Assembly: GCA_051294375.1 (NCBI GenBank)
Contig: CM119269.1
Coordinates: 6,771,552-6,835,551, forward strand
DNA from: Paraspadella gotoi
Lineage: Eukaryota; Chaetognatha
Direction of reading: 5' to 3'
DNA: 64,000 nt
Shown here: positions 22,161 through 33,870 of the stretch, in pieces
Position numbering within the stretch: the stretch's first letter is position 1
Layout: each line of letters starts with the position of its first letter
The notes under the pieces: model-generated
Told to the model about the DNA's origin: nothing
Seen by the model: the letters and a program-made list of their open reading frames with translations, nothing else
Database searches by the model: none
Translations under genes and position numbers: made by a program

Positions 22161-25100
22161 ATGGAGAACGAAGTGGAAACAAAAGCTCCGTATGCCGCGA
22201 TGGATCGACCCACGTCGTTGAATATCAAGTGAGTTTCTTCTTCCTTCTTGAATATTGATTGGAAACCTCTCGCTGCAAATATATCCTCAAAACTTTCAGT
22301 TTGCCGTGGGCTTTCCTACCCGATCCCGAACGAAATACTTTTGACATCAAATTTTGCTTTACCGGAACCCAGGAGGATATGCAGGTTTGTTCGTCGAAAT
22401 AAAATTGTTTTAAACTTGAGTAAACGGTCACTAAAAGTTTTCTTTTTTTCTTTTTTTCACTTTTTATCTTTTGATTTGATTTGAAAAGTATGGAATAAAT
22501 GGGCTCATATTTGATGAGATGAGACGAGATAAGAAGTGTTGAAATGAGCATGATAAATTTAAAACTTAACTAATTAAACAAGTGAGAAATTATCGGAGAA
22601 AAGATAATAGATACTCTGCTGCAAGAACTATGTGAAACCTGAATTGAGATTCGAGAAGAAAAAGTAAAATTCACGAAGATCAAAAAAGAAAATCATAAAT
22701 ATATTACGATAAGAAAAGTAAAAATATAAAGCATCTCGAAATGTACTATATTTTTTAATGGCACAGGATAAATTGATTTTCTTTTTTGAGAAAAGTGGAA
22801 AACTAAAAGGAAAACTCTCAAAACTTCTCATACATCGTTCAATGCTGTTTAATGTTCGATTAGTCAACTTCCAAATTTTGTTGTCGTCGGCGGTCGTCCT
22901 TGTCTTATTGCTTTATTGTTGCTTTTGCGTAAAGATTTTAATTTTTTTTATAGACTGACTTTAGCAGTTTTTGTCGCTTCTCTGCTTAGTTTTTAACTTT
23001 TTTCATTTCTGCTTTAATTTTTGTCATCCTTTATTTTTATTTTTTCTAAATATATTTAAAAAAATTTTTCCGTGGTTTTTCCTTTTTTCTCTCCCTATTT
23101 TTTTCTTTTTAACCTTAGCTCCTTTTCCATTTCCATATTGTTCTTTGTTTCTAATTTCCATTACTTTATCTCGCCCCCTTTTCCACATCCCTCGTCTTTC
23201 CATTACTTTATCTCGCCCCCTTTTCCACATCCCTTCTCTTCATATAGTTCAAAATCATTGCCGCGTAATCATTATTTTCTTAACCTTTATCCTTTATCAA
23301 CAGTAATTTTATATTCTATAACATTTTATTTTTCATCCTTCTTTAGATTTTAGTTACTCGCAAAAAATTATTGTGTGGAGTGGAGCTCTCCGAAACAAAA
23401 TTTTTATTTGAGTGAACAAATAAGGATATTTAGGCGTAGGGATGGTAAGCTTATCGAGTACAAAAAATATTTCGCTCATATTGTTTGAGGAACAGTGTCA
23501 AGATTGCTCAATCTTTTCATCCCTCCACCGTCGTGTCCAGTGTCCATTATAATAATTCATGACCTTTTCGTTGAATTAATTTTTTTCTTTATTGCTATAC
23601 AATAAAATTAACAAAATAATAATAATACTAACAATAATATTAATAATAATATTAATAATTATATTGATAATAATTATATTAAGTGTTAATAATTATAGAA
23701 TTAATAATAGTAATATTGATAATAATAATATTCTTCTATGTCTATGGTTTTCGATATTGAAGTTTTTCTTGGCAAAACTTAGCATTGCAACTATAGCAGT
23801 CAATGACGAAATGTACTATATATGCTTCTCAGCGACGGACGGGCGACTCCGGCGCTTCCGACCTCAAGACGCTCAAGGAGGAGATGGAATCCCTCCGTGA
23901 CTTTATCACCGTCAACGTGACGCAACTACAACGCCGCGTGGCCATCCTCGAACGGCACGTGGGCACTGCCGCCGATCAGAACCTCGCGCCCTCAGACGGC
24001 GGGGAAACTTCGGGCGACGGCGAGCCCTCCATGGGTCGAGCGGGCGACGCAGCCATGCCCACGCCTTCCCCTTACGCGACCTCGGATTCTTCGAGACAAG
24101 GCGAACGACGGTCGGTTCGACGAAGTGCCCGGACTTACCTCAATTCTCGAAGGTAAAGAGACTCGTCCTTATCTTGGCATTTTCTTTTTATTTTTTTTTT
24201 CCACTTTTCATTTTCACCTTCGATAACTCCTCAGGTCCCGTCCCGATTCCGCCCACGTTCTCGCAACCTGCCCAGGAGAAGACGACGAAGACCTCGCCGC
24301 CTCCGCCTCGGGATGGGATGCCCGTTCCTGGCGTCCCGGTCCGACGCCGGACGCTCTGCCGTCGGTGGGGCGCTCTCCGTCCCGCGCCTCCCCGGCGTCG
24401 CGAGTTTCGCCCGATGATCCCGACCAAAGCGCCTTCGCCGCCGACGTGGACGAACCCTTGATCGAAGATGCCGCTCCGTGCCCCATGGACTCTGAAAGAC
24501 CGGAATCTCCCGCCGTTTCCGTCGACGGCTTCAGAGACGAGTCGCCCGCCGTCCGCGATCCTCGCATCGATATCCAGACTAACGCCGGCGTCGCGACCAA
24601 AGTTTATGTTGCTCACGCTCGTGCCGCTGCCTCAGCCGCCGTCTCAGACGCTGCCTCCGACACGCAGATGAATAAATCCTCGCCACCGCTTTGCCTTCCC
24701 ACCCCTTACACCCAAGCTCCTTCCGCCGCTACTATCTCCGTCACCTCCTCCGCCGTCGCCTCCTCCTCATCCTCCGCAACCACTTCCGCCGCCCCCTCGG
24801 GCCCTCTCGCCTTCGTTTCCCTCGGTTCCCGCAAGTTCGTCTACACTTCGTCCAAACCGTCCGCGACCGCAGCGGCCAACGCCGCCGCCGGTTCGGGCAT
24901 CTGGAAGCGGCGCGAACCTTGGAACCGGGTGGCGCAGGAATCGCCTCCCGGCGCGTGGACGGCGTCGGAAGTCGTATCGAAGGACGGAAGAAACGTGACG
25001 GCGTGTCTCAAGGTAAGTCTTTCAAAAAAAAAAAGATGTTAGGGGCAGGAATTGATGAAAAAGTATTTTTGTTTAATCTCAGATAACCCCAACCTCCGCT

Positions 25101-28047
25101 CCCAACTTACCCAAACCCGATTCCAACTCCTTGACTGAAACTCGGTCGTCTTCGGCCGTCGTCGGAGAGGGTTCAGGGTAATGAATCGTTATAAGGGCAA
25201 GATTGTTGTTGTTGTTGTTAAAGAGATTTTATTGTTGGTTTTATTTTCGACAATAGAGTCGAGGAGACGACCCCTTTGCCCGAATGCGTCAACTTCGAGA
25301 GTCTCGAAGGTCTCAACGCGGAGGCGCGGCTCTTGGCCCAAGGCTTTACCAAGTTGGATTTCCTGGCTTCGTTGTCTCTGCGACCGGCTTCGATGGCTCC
25401 GGACAACCGCCGCTCGAAGAGACTTAAACAATTGGAGGAAGCCAAATCCAAGTCTTTGCCGCCGCCGCCGCCAGCCCCGGTTGTGAAGGAAGTCAAAGTA
25501 TGATTTTATTCTTTTTCCACCCAAATTATTTCAGAATGTACGACAAATCATTGAGTGAATTAGATGGATTTTAACTTAGGAATTTGGTTAATGTTTAGTC
25601 TAAAGATGATTATCCCTCTCTCTTTTTTGATCAACAAAAAATGTCTTGATTTCGTTATGGTTTTTCATGTCTGTTGAAATATCTTGATTGTTTAACTTAT
25701 ATTCTATTATTCAATTATACGTGGTCATAGTGATGTATGATTTCCTGCAAGTTTTTTAAAGATTAAAAGTACAAAAAAAAAAAAAAAATCAATTACTCGG
25801 TTAGACTTTTGTCTGTTAATTAAAGTTTTGGTAGTGAGGATTCCCTTTCATTTAAATAAATAAAAAAAAATTTTACCAGCCGCTGACGTCATCGATTCCA
25901 CCGCACAAGCTCAGCTCCGACGAGGATGAGAACAGAAACGTCGAGTATCGCGACAAAAACGAGGCCGTTTACGGCGTCAACCCTGGATTTTGCAGCGTGC
26001 CCGCAGTTCCGCTCATCGCCTTTAAGAAGCATATGGGAAACGGAAAGACGAGCACCGCGGGGTGAGTTGTGAAACGATGGTTGGTAGGAATTTAAAGTAT
26101 TTTCGCGGTCGCTTACAAGTACGGTTTTCTTTTCCCTTCTTGTGTATACAGAGTGATGAGACCCACCTACACGATAATTCAACATCCATCGGTCTTCTAC
26201 GGAAAGGTAAACTACCGCAACGGCAACGGGTCAGCGGCCGGGCTCAGAGCTTGACACTCTCAAGTGGACTCCGTCCTTTTTTATTAAAATTAATTCACGA
26301 AATTGCGCGCGCAGGAAAAACTGTTGAACGGAGAGTCGAGGGGCGGAGTTGGCGAAACGTCATATCAGGATAACGATCAACCGGTGAAAAGTCGATAATT
26401 TCTTTGTTTTAATTTTTAGTTTTAGTTTTATAAAACAGAATGACTCATTCTAGCCTGTTTTTCTGTTTTCCCCCCCTCTGTTTTTTCGTCTTCTTTTTTT
26501 TCTGATCTTCTCAATACATCCTCACCACTCTTTTTTTTTTTTTCTTCTTCGCTCTTTTTCCCCCCTCCTCTCCCTATGCTCTTTTATTTCTGCTCCTCTA
26601 TTTCCGCTCCTTTTCCTACGCTTTTCTCCCCTCCCTCCGCTCTTCTCCCCTCCCTCGGCTCTTCCTCCTCCACTCTTCTCCCCTTCCTCCGCTCTGCACC
26701 TTCCCTCCGTTCCTCTCCCTCCTTTTCCTCCGCTTCTCCCTCCGCTCCTTAGACTTTCCGACGACAGGGAAAGCGTCGAACCTCCATCATAGAACCGATG
26801 CAAAACAAGAGGAAATATTCGCAGTCTGGTCTCCCATGGCGCGCAGATCTCTCGGACAATGAAAAAGTGGGTGCGTCACGAGCGTTTCCGCTTCCGCTTC
26901 TATCGCTTCCGGCGCCGCCGCCTAAACCCTCGGACGTCAAGCGGCGAACCGGCGCCAATTGGCCGCCGGAGTTGATCAAGTTCTTCGAGGAAACTCAGGC
27001 CTCGTCCAACAAAAATTTTTGTTCCCTCTGCGGCTCCCAGTATTTGCAGGAACACGGATTCCGAGAGCATTTATCCAAAGTGAGGGAGAGAGAAAGAGAG
27101 AGAGAAAGAGAAAGAGAGAGAGAGAGAGAAATAAAATGTTACACGACACTACGACAGCGACAACAACTCCTTTTCTTCCGCATCTCCAGATTCATTCAAT
27201 GGAGGGCGGAATGGAGAATCGTCTCAACAAAAACTCGGTTCGTCAGCTTGAGCGATACCAGGCGCGCGTTCGGAAGATGCAGACGAAAACGAAGGTCAAC
27301 AAGTTGGTGGGCGTGGCCAAGAGAAAAGCGATGCTCAATCGAGCCTCGCGAAAAAACGCCGCGGACGGCCCCGCGAACGAGGCTGAAGCTGAACGAACCG
27401 CCCGTGCCCCAAGGACCTCCGGAGTTTCTCGTCGAGGTGGAGCGCGAGCTGGCGCCGGTCGCAAGAACCTAAAGACTACATCAGGCGGCGCCGCGGCGAC
27501 GCCGGTCAAGACCTCACCCAGGATCACGAAACCCACAACGAAAGTGTTGGAGATGCGGAACCTTAACGCGAGCAAAAAGCAGCGACTCCCCGTCGCCGCC
27601 GCCGAGTCGAAGAACGCCAAGCCTAGTGATTTGGAGCAGTTGGGTGAGTCTCTTTCGGTGAGTTAAGATCGGGAAAAAAATTTTCGAGTAATGCTGTCGT
27701 TTGGGTCATCGGCACCTTAGATTCTTGTCTCTCTTTTTTTTCTAATAATTTCCTTATCTCTTTCCTCTTCCCTTCTCACAACTCGGGTCATCTGACGGTT
27801 ATCGCGATTTCCATTCTTTTTCTTGTTACTCACCCTTGTTACTCTCCCACTCTCTCTCTCCCACAATCCTACAGTGCTGAAGCAGCGCTCGGCCCCCGAG
27901 GAGAAGCCGGGACGGGGCGAGCCGGGCCACTTTCCGTACTTTCGCCGCTGTACCATCTGCTTAAAGTTTTTCGGCGACGGAAAACTCGTAAAGATTCACA
28001 AGGCGATGGTTCACAACGTCTTCGACGATGCTGTCGTCAAAATGTAA
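22161..28047 (+). CDS. Two-C2H2-finger nuclear protein, complete, family not recognised
   Basis: Exons: 22161-22228, 22300-22384, 23833-24152, 24235-25012, 25083-25177, 25257-25497, 25880-26061, 26152-26206, 26315-26383, 26753-27079, 27190-27643, 27875-28047; all phases agree, 948 aa. The N-terminal motif is LPWAFLPDPERNTFDIKF; a short coiled coil follows (LKTLKEEMESLRDFITVNV), then long Ser/Ala/Pro-rich disorder. Middle blocks look conserved: NAEARLLAQGFTKLDFLASL, EAVYGVNPGFC, MRPTYTIIQHPSVFYGK. Finger 1 is CSLC-x12-H-x4-H (NKNFCSLCGSQYLQEH), split by intron 10. A basic stretch (RYQARVRKMQTK onward) follows. Finger 2 is CTIC-x12-H-x4-H near the C-terminus, ending AVVKM. An out-of-frame ATG at 22154 is excluded because it stops in exon 2. 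Nuclear, DNA/RNA- or chromatin-binding role inferred. Confidence 0.85.
23156..23232. repeat. Tandem duplication (~39-bp unit x2) in intron 2
   Basis: CCATTACTTTATCTCGCCCC followed by CTTTTCCACATCCC occurs twice head to tail within a pyrimidine-rich intron. Confidence 0.85.
27080..27130 (+). repeat. GA-rich microsatellite next to a splice donor
   Basis: Begins immediately after the GTGAGG donor of exon 10 in the two-finger gene and continues as imperfect (GA)n. It occupies about half of the 110-bp intron. Confidence 0.85.
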
Positions 28048-28169
28048 TTAGCAACCTTTTTTTTTTAATTTTTCCACGGAAAACGAAGGGAGAACGATGA
28101 TGACAACGAGGCGGATCACGACTTTTGATTTGACTGACAAGTGGGCTTTGTGCGAGGTACATTGGCTGG

Positions 28170-28242
<73 letters not shown>

Positions 28243-28247
28243 CTCCA

Positions 28248-28284
<37 letters not shown>

Positions 28285-28328
28285 CTCTCTCTCTTCTCCT
28301 CTCTCTCCTCTCTCTCTCTCTCCTCTTT
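28170..28328. repeat. Imperfect (CT)n microsatellite
   Basis: CT dinucleotides interrupted by single T and CC, just after the stop of the two-finger gene. Overlapping long ORFs are low-complexity artefacts. Confidence 0.95.
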
Positions 28329-29105
28329 TTCTCTTTCCTCCCCAATTCACACTCTCCTTCCACCTCTTTTTTTTTCCTACTCCCTTTCGTTCCGTTATAT
28401 CGTTTATTTTTTCGATTTACGTTTCACTTTGTAATCTAAATTAACGAACTTGTAACATACTCAAGGCGGTCGTGAATCGTCCAATCTAAATCTTGCTCTC
28501 GGTAGTTAGATGTAGATGATTAGAATATTTGTATCCAGTTCGTTTTTTCTCTACCCTTTTTTTTCTTTAACACCCTCCCGCCCTCAAAGTTTATCCTCGA
28601 TATGTCGTCGGCCCGCTCCGTTCTTCTCGCTAACTGATAACCTTAATTTTCGCGCTAATATTTTTTCTGTTAAAGTTTTACATTTATTATTCGGTCTTTT
28701 TTGCTATTTGTTTGTTCGATCGTCTTCAGATCGAAAAAAAAGCGGTTTTTTTCGATAAAATTATTGCTCAACGCTGAAGGGGTTTCTATTCATCTCAAAT
28801 GTCGATTCCCTCATAATTTTAATGCTAAAACTCTTAAAATATTTTTTTTTAAAAGTTGGATCTAATGTTACGGTGAATTGTGCTAAATTTTTTAAATTTT
28901 TAATTTAAACATACGTATATGTAAGAAAACTCGGAACCGACAAAATTAAGTAGGCAGAACCTTTTTTATTTGTTTTTTTTTTTTTTTGCCGGGGTCTAAG
29001 ATGAATCAAGAATGGCCCATAACCTTTGGAAATTGTATTTCTTTGTTCGAGATGATATACACAATATATTGTTCTATTTCACTTATTTATTGTCATTTCA
29101 ATCAG
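28329..29105. other. AT-rich, no gene seen
   Basis: Pyrimidine-rich at first, then AT-rich; no exon or recognisable repeat family. Confidence 0.5.
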
Positions 29106-29252
29106 AGCGATGAAGAACTTCCCGAGTTAAAAAAGTTATCGATTACAGATGTGCCCAATTTTAGCTTCGTTTCCACGATTCAACGGCAGAAATCAACGAG
29201 ACTCCAATCTTTCCTCAGGATCATCGGTCAACTCCTTGACGAGACCCGATGA
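29106..29252 (+). CDS. Orphan 49-codon terminal exon
   Basis: After TTTCAATCAG the frame reads SDEELPELKKLSITDVPNFS, continuing to FLRIIGQLLDETR and TGA. Composition looks like real protein with an amphipathic end. It is phase 0 at the acceptor, whereas the last intron of the upstream two-finger gene is phase 1, so simple alternative splicing from that donor is out of frame. Family not recognised; upstream exon not found. Confidence 0.3.
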   Translation, partial: SDEELPELKKLSITDVPNFSFVSTIQRQKSTRLQSFLRIIGQLLDETR

Positions 29253-29449
29253 CTAAATCGTCTCATAGCGTCTGGCAGGGTCCGAATGTTTAAATGACGT
29301 CTATATCGTATTCATACAGAAATTTTCTAAAGAAAAAATTAGTCAGTTGTGCTTCAAAGCAAAAATAGTTAGTTCTTGCTATTGTTTAAATTTTAAGAGT
29401 CATGAACCTAACGACAACGTTCTAGGGTTGTCTTTATTTCGAAACTTGT

Positions 29450-30900
29450 CAGGGATCGCACCCCCCCTCCCCATTCTCATTTCGTCCAATTCCCCGTTCC
29501 TCCTTCATCGCCAAACGTCTCTTCCTCGCGAAATTCGAGCCGCGCCTCCTTTTTCCCGGGACAGCCAATCCGCGGAGGCGCGATCGCAAACCCGCCCACG
29601 AAAACAGTCTCGGCCTCTTTTTTCCCGGCGCGACCGGAGAGCGTGACGCCGCATAACGCCAGCCCCTGATTTCCGCAACCCCTAGCTTTTTGAATTTCTG
29701 TTTTTTTCGCTCTTTTTTTCATGTCTTTTTTTTTCTCTATCGCTCTCTTTTTCTTTTTTTCCCCGCATTTATCCCTTCTTCCCTACTTTACTTTTTAAAA
29801 TCTTCGGCTTGAAACCGTCATTGCGGTCTTATTTTTGCAATCCCTCGTCCAAACCCATCATCGCGCAAGACAACGATATTCTCTTCTTGTCACACTCTCG
29901 GGAATTCTCCCTCGACTCTTCGCAACAGAATTGAGTTCACGGCTCGTCGAATGCCGTCTGCTTTTCCCGCCTCGCGCCAACACTCGCGTTTCTCTCCCAA
30001 CGAGTCAATCTCCTCGTAATCCTCTTCAGCGTCTGTTTCCTTTCCAAGTCTCGGCCGGTTACGCGCTCTGTTAGCTCTGTTACCCTTTACTGCCTCTTGC
30101 TTTCCTTACCCTTCCCAAGCCTTCTACCCTCGCACCCCAACCGTTTTTCAGATTGGAAGAGAGGAAAGCTTCACTAGTATCATCCCGGCTGCACCGATCC
30201 GTCTGTCTCTGCTTCTCACTCAATTTTATTCTACTTTAGAATTTCTTTTTCCCTTCGTTCTTGTCTTCAGATATTTCTTCAACTGTCATACCTTCTTCAT
30301 TCTTCTTTCTTTCACACCGTTCTATTCCCTTCATTATCCATGACAACGAATCGCATTTCCATGTGTTGTCGTCGTCTGTCGTTTGTTTGTTGTCTTCTCC
30401 GTCTACAATCGTTAATTCGTCGTATATCACTGTAGTTGTCTGCGAATATTTAAATCGTCGTCGTCGTCATCGTCCTAATCGCAGCCTATCGTCCTCGCCT
30501 CCGCCCTGAGACGACTTCGACCTTGCCTTTCGCCCTCTTCTTCCTTCCCGTCCCAGCTTCCCGGTCGACTTTACCAATTCTACTTCCTCGTCTTTGCCCC
30601 GTCCCTCTTCTTGCATCCCGCCCCTGCCCGTCCGCCTGCTCCCTGTCCGGCTGCCTCGATCCATCCCAGTCTTCCTCCGTTTCCCTGCCTGTTTACCTCG
30701 TCCATTGCCTGTCTGCCTTGTCTCTCTCCGACTCGCCCTCTTCCCTCTCGGCCTCTTTCTTCTTGCCCGTTCCCCTCGACCTTGGCCGCCCGCCTCGTCC
30801 CTGTCCGCCTCTTTCCTTCCCATTTTCCTGTTTTCGTTCTTGCCCTTTCTCCTCGTCCCTGCCCGTCGTCGTCGTCTTCACGCCGTGACGCGTTTTAGAC
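29450..30900 (+). other. Strongly pyrimidine-biased tract, no gene
   Basis: Plus strand dominated by C and T for ~1.4 kb; 30490-30880 is a degenerate repeat of CCCTGCCCGTCCGCC-like units. All six frames give Pro/Ser/Leu or Arg/Gly/Lys-rich nonsense. Confidence 0.6.
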
Positions 30901-32049
30901 GCGGGCGTGAAAGAAAAACTCGCGCGCCTTCGAATCACGTGATTTTTTTAGATTTTTTTCCCCGCTTTTTCCTCATTTTTTTATTTTTTCTCGGCCGCGA
31001 CCAGGATTTGTCCGGTGTCTTAATTACGTCGTCCCGTTCTCTTCTACTTGGCTAAGTATTTTTAAACCGAAAAAAGGATTTAATGTAACTGAGTTTTTCA
31101 AATTTTTCTTCCCGAAAAATCGCAAATTCTTCCTGAGACATATCGGCACGGCCTTCTCAGGTGGTCTGAATCTCGGCGGATGGATTTTTCATTTCATTCA
31201 ATACCCGGATACTTTCCTGGATTTTTGTAGGCGAAGGTATGTGTTAATCGGTTAAGATTATTGAAATTTCAAGTTGCGATATTTGTTTGCGTACAATTCG
31301 TAAATTGTGTGAGAAAATTTATTATTCCTGCTCTGTTCGTCCGTACAAGCTAAATAATAAATTAATCAGTAATGATAAATTGTGTTGGGAACTGGTTTTT
31401 AAAAGCGAAGGTAACGTGGCGAGTTATTCGTGGTGGTTTATGTAATACAATGAGAAGTCTCTCTTTTAGGTTTTCCTGTACAAGGAGAAAGTTAATAAAA
31501 GGTTGTCAGTACATCCATCGTAAGATTACTTTGATTGGAGATTACGTTTTCGGTTCGGCAGTTACACTTAATCGCTTTTGGGCAACCGATGCGAACATCA
31601 ACCGCTTATGGCGTTAATACTGAGGTTGCCCCTGAGAATTTTAAAAAGTCAATAAGCAAACTGCGGCAAGGTCATTTGCCGCATTAACTTTTTATTCGCC
31701 TTAAGTTAACCGAATCTCGCACGTGGTGATTGCGTGACTAAATTAATATGAAACCTATATACAATGTACAACAAACATTCTATTGAACAACAATTGCCTG
31801 CCTTTAAGGCTTAGTGAGTCAGTACTATTTAATTTGTATTTAATTTGTGTAATGTAATGTAATTATATTCTCTGGTGAAAATGTAAATATATAAAATAGA
31901 TGGGCATAATAAATAATTTTTATAAAAATAAGTATTTTTTAAGTAGTTTTTCAAAAGACGCTAAAAACCCGGAAAAACTTTATTCCAACAGATGTTTCAA
32001 GTATTAAACGAAATGATCCAGTATTATGCCAGACAGACGGACCAATCAA
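30901..32049. other. AT-rich, no gene seen
   Basis: The 81-codon ORF at 31372 lacks coding composition. A stretch at 31905-31975 resembles the left flank of element copy A (20466-20525). Confidence 0.45.
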
Positions 32050-32797
32050 CATGTTTGAGTAAACAATGCCGGATATTCCCACGATCATTACCGGTAAGCA
32101 GCTGATCAGATAATTAATAAATTAAATAATTAATATTAATTTTTTTATTCGAATCAAAATCGTTTTCCACTTTGTCTCGCTTCACAATCACAAAACAACA
32201 ATCTCGTTCAAAAAATAATTAATGAATTAATTAATTACAAATTAATTACTGCTTTATCAATAATTAATTAATGCAGGTTGAAATTTAAATTTAATATAAA
32301 GAGAAAAAATCATAATCAAATAGTTAAATAGATTTTTTGTTTTTTCCATTTCAACTCATTTCCACTCGGACGATTCCATCGAAACTATATTTCCTACTAA
32401 ATCACACAAGTTACTACCCACAAACCAAATTTCAAGTCAATCGCCACATCCAATCATGAGTAATTGGCGTTCAAATAATGAAATATATTTTTTTGTTTTT
32501 TTTTACTTATTTACACATACTTATTTACACTCGGACGATTCCAGCGAAACTTGATTTCCAGCTTAATCACACAATTTTCTTCTCGCATACTAAATGGAAA
32601 GTCAATTGCTCGATCCATTCATGAGTAATTGGCGTTAAAACCTAAGGGGGGACGGACGGACGAACATTTTTTTTGTTGCATATTTTTCTATAATTCGATG
32701 TTCTGAGATGACTTACCGACAAGATAATGGGTGGCGACAGACAGACCGACCAAGTGAAGTATAGAGCCAAGATCTACTGTAAGCATATCCGGCTAAA
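32050..32797 (-). mobile_element. GTCGGATC-family element, copy B (inverted)
   Basis: Reads on the minus strand from GCCGGATATGC (32797) through TTGGTCGGTCTGTCTGTC, CATCGAATTATAGAAAAATA and two units of the ~105-bp block (GGCGTTTTAACGCC-like, GAATCGTCCGAGTG) to GATCGTGGGAATATCCGGCA and TTTACTCAAAC near 32050. It shares the order of landmarks with copies A and C but its ends have diverged. Confidence 0.6.
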
Positions 32798-32944
32798 AAT
32801 TAACTAATAGTAGCTCCGCGGGTACAGTGTGCATTTTATTTTGGAGTAACTTATATTTTTCATGTTTGGTTTTTGTAATAGTTTTTTTTTTTTTTTAAAT
32901 TTGTTAGATAGCTGTCAATTTAAATTAAAAGTTTTTGTTTCGGA

Positions 32945-33870
32945 CTTTTCGTTGCGTTAGAATTTACGATCAAATGAAAGTATTGTTTTGTTTTGTTTGC
33001 GGAAAACGAAATTTAAAAATTTTCAAAAAAAAACGTAAATCTTTCGGCTAATTAGGAGTCTACGTCGTTCTTAGAGATCGAGGAAGACTTTTTCAATGGA
33101 GATTTTCGTTCAAATCTGACTACCAAACAATATAAACGCTCCTGGTAATAATTCTGGTAAAATATCGATGTAAAAACACTTGATTCCGATCCTGTTGCAT
33201 CTGAAGGGCTCGCATTTTTTTTCTCTTGTCAAATCATCAACATCTTGATATCAAACAAGCCAGGACAAATAGACTGCTTCTGGACGGAAAAATTTTCCAT
33301 CTCTGATTTTATATAGAAATGAAAGGGATTTTTTTCCTTGAAAACGATATAAACATGACTGAGGTATGTTCCTGTTCAACAAATGAGGTCCAATTTTGGA
33401 ATCCTTTGGCAAAGTGTCTGAAGGGCTCTCAAAATTTTTCTTCACATTTTATTTGGTTATTTTGATATGATACGATCATGGTAAAGTGAATTAGTCCGTT
33501 TTGGTGAAATTTTTATTTAAAGTAAAAGTAAAAGAGAAGCTAACGATCGGAATTCTAAGAGTTTTCAACCGGGAGTCAGATTCGGGAAAAATCTTCTATG
33601 GCGAAAATCTTCCAAAGAAGGGGTAGATTTTCCGAAGATTTTGGTTAATATTTTCTATATTTATAGTCGGATTTTTTTGAAACTTAATATTAACAATATT
33701 GCCATCATTCTACCTTGGCCGGTATAAGAATATATTAAAAAAACCTCGGGCTTTGTTCGTCAGAGCTTAGTTCTAGGCTAATAGGATAGCCTTCAATCTG
33801 CGCGAAATTGAATTGTGGCTGAAGAATGCTATCATATTAGCCGAAACACGTACTTTTTCTATTGAAAATA
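32945..33870. mobile_element. Region bounded by two hammerhead-family fragments
   Basis: 32945-33060 matches the left flank of the 17.3-kb fold-back (TTTCGTTGCGTT, ACGTAAAT, TTTCGGCTAAT). 33770-33870 is a second hairpin whose arms contain GGCTAATAGGATAGCC and GCTATCATATTAGC. The ~700 bp between has no gene. Confidence 0.45.
33819..33852 (+). ncRNA. Hammerhead-ribozyme-like core 3
   Basis: CTGAAGA (fits CUGANGA), imperfect stem II GCTA/TAGC with a TCATAT loop, GAAAC, then ACGTA. An inverted, more degenerate partner lies at 33781-33808. No clear stem I. Confidence 0.35.

Noticed and set aside
24188-24616. 142-codon minus-strand ORF
   Set aside because: Shadow of exon 4 of the two-finger gene; GC-rich exons open opposite frames by chance.
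30467-30888. Overlapping Pro-rich and Arg/Gly-rich ORFs on both strands
   Set aside because: Product of a degenerate CCCTGCCCGTCCGCC-like repeat; no splice or start evidence.
31372-31617. 81-codon ORF
   Set aside because: No coding composition, splice context or recognisable motif.
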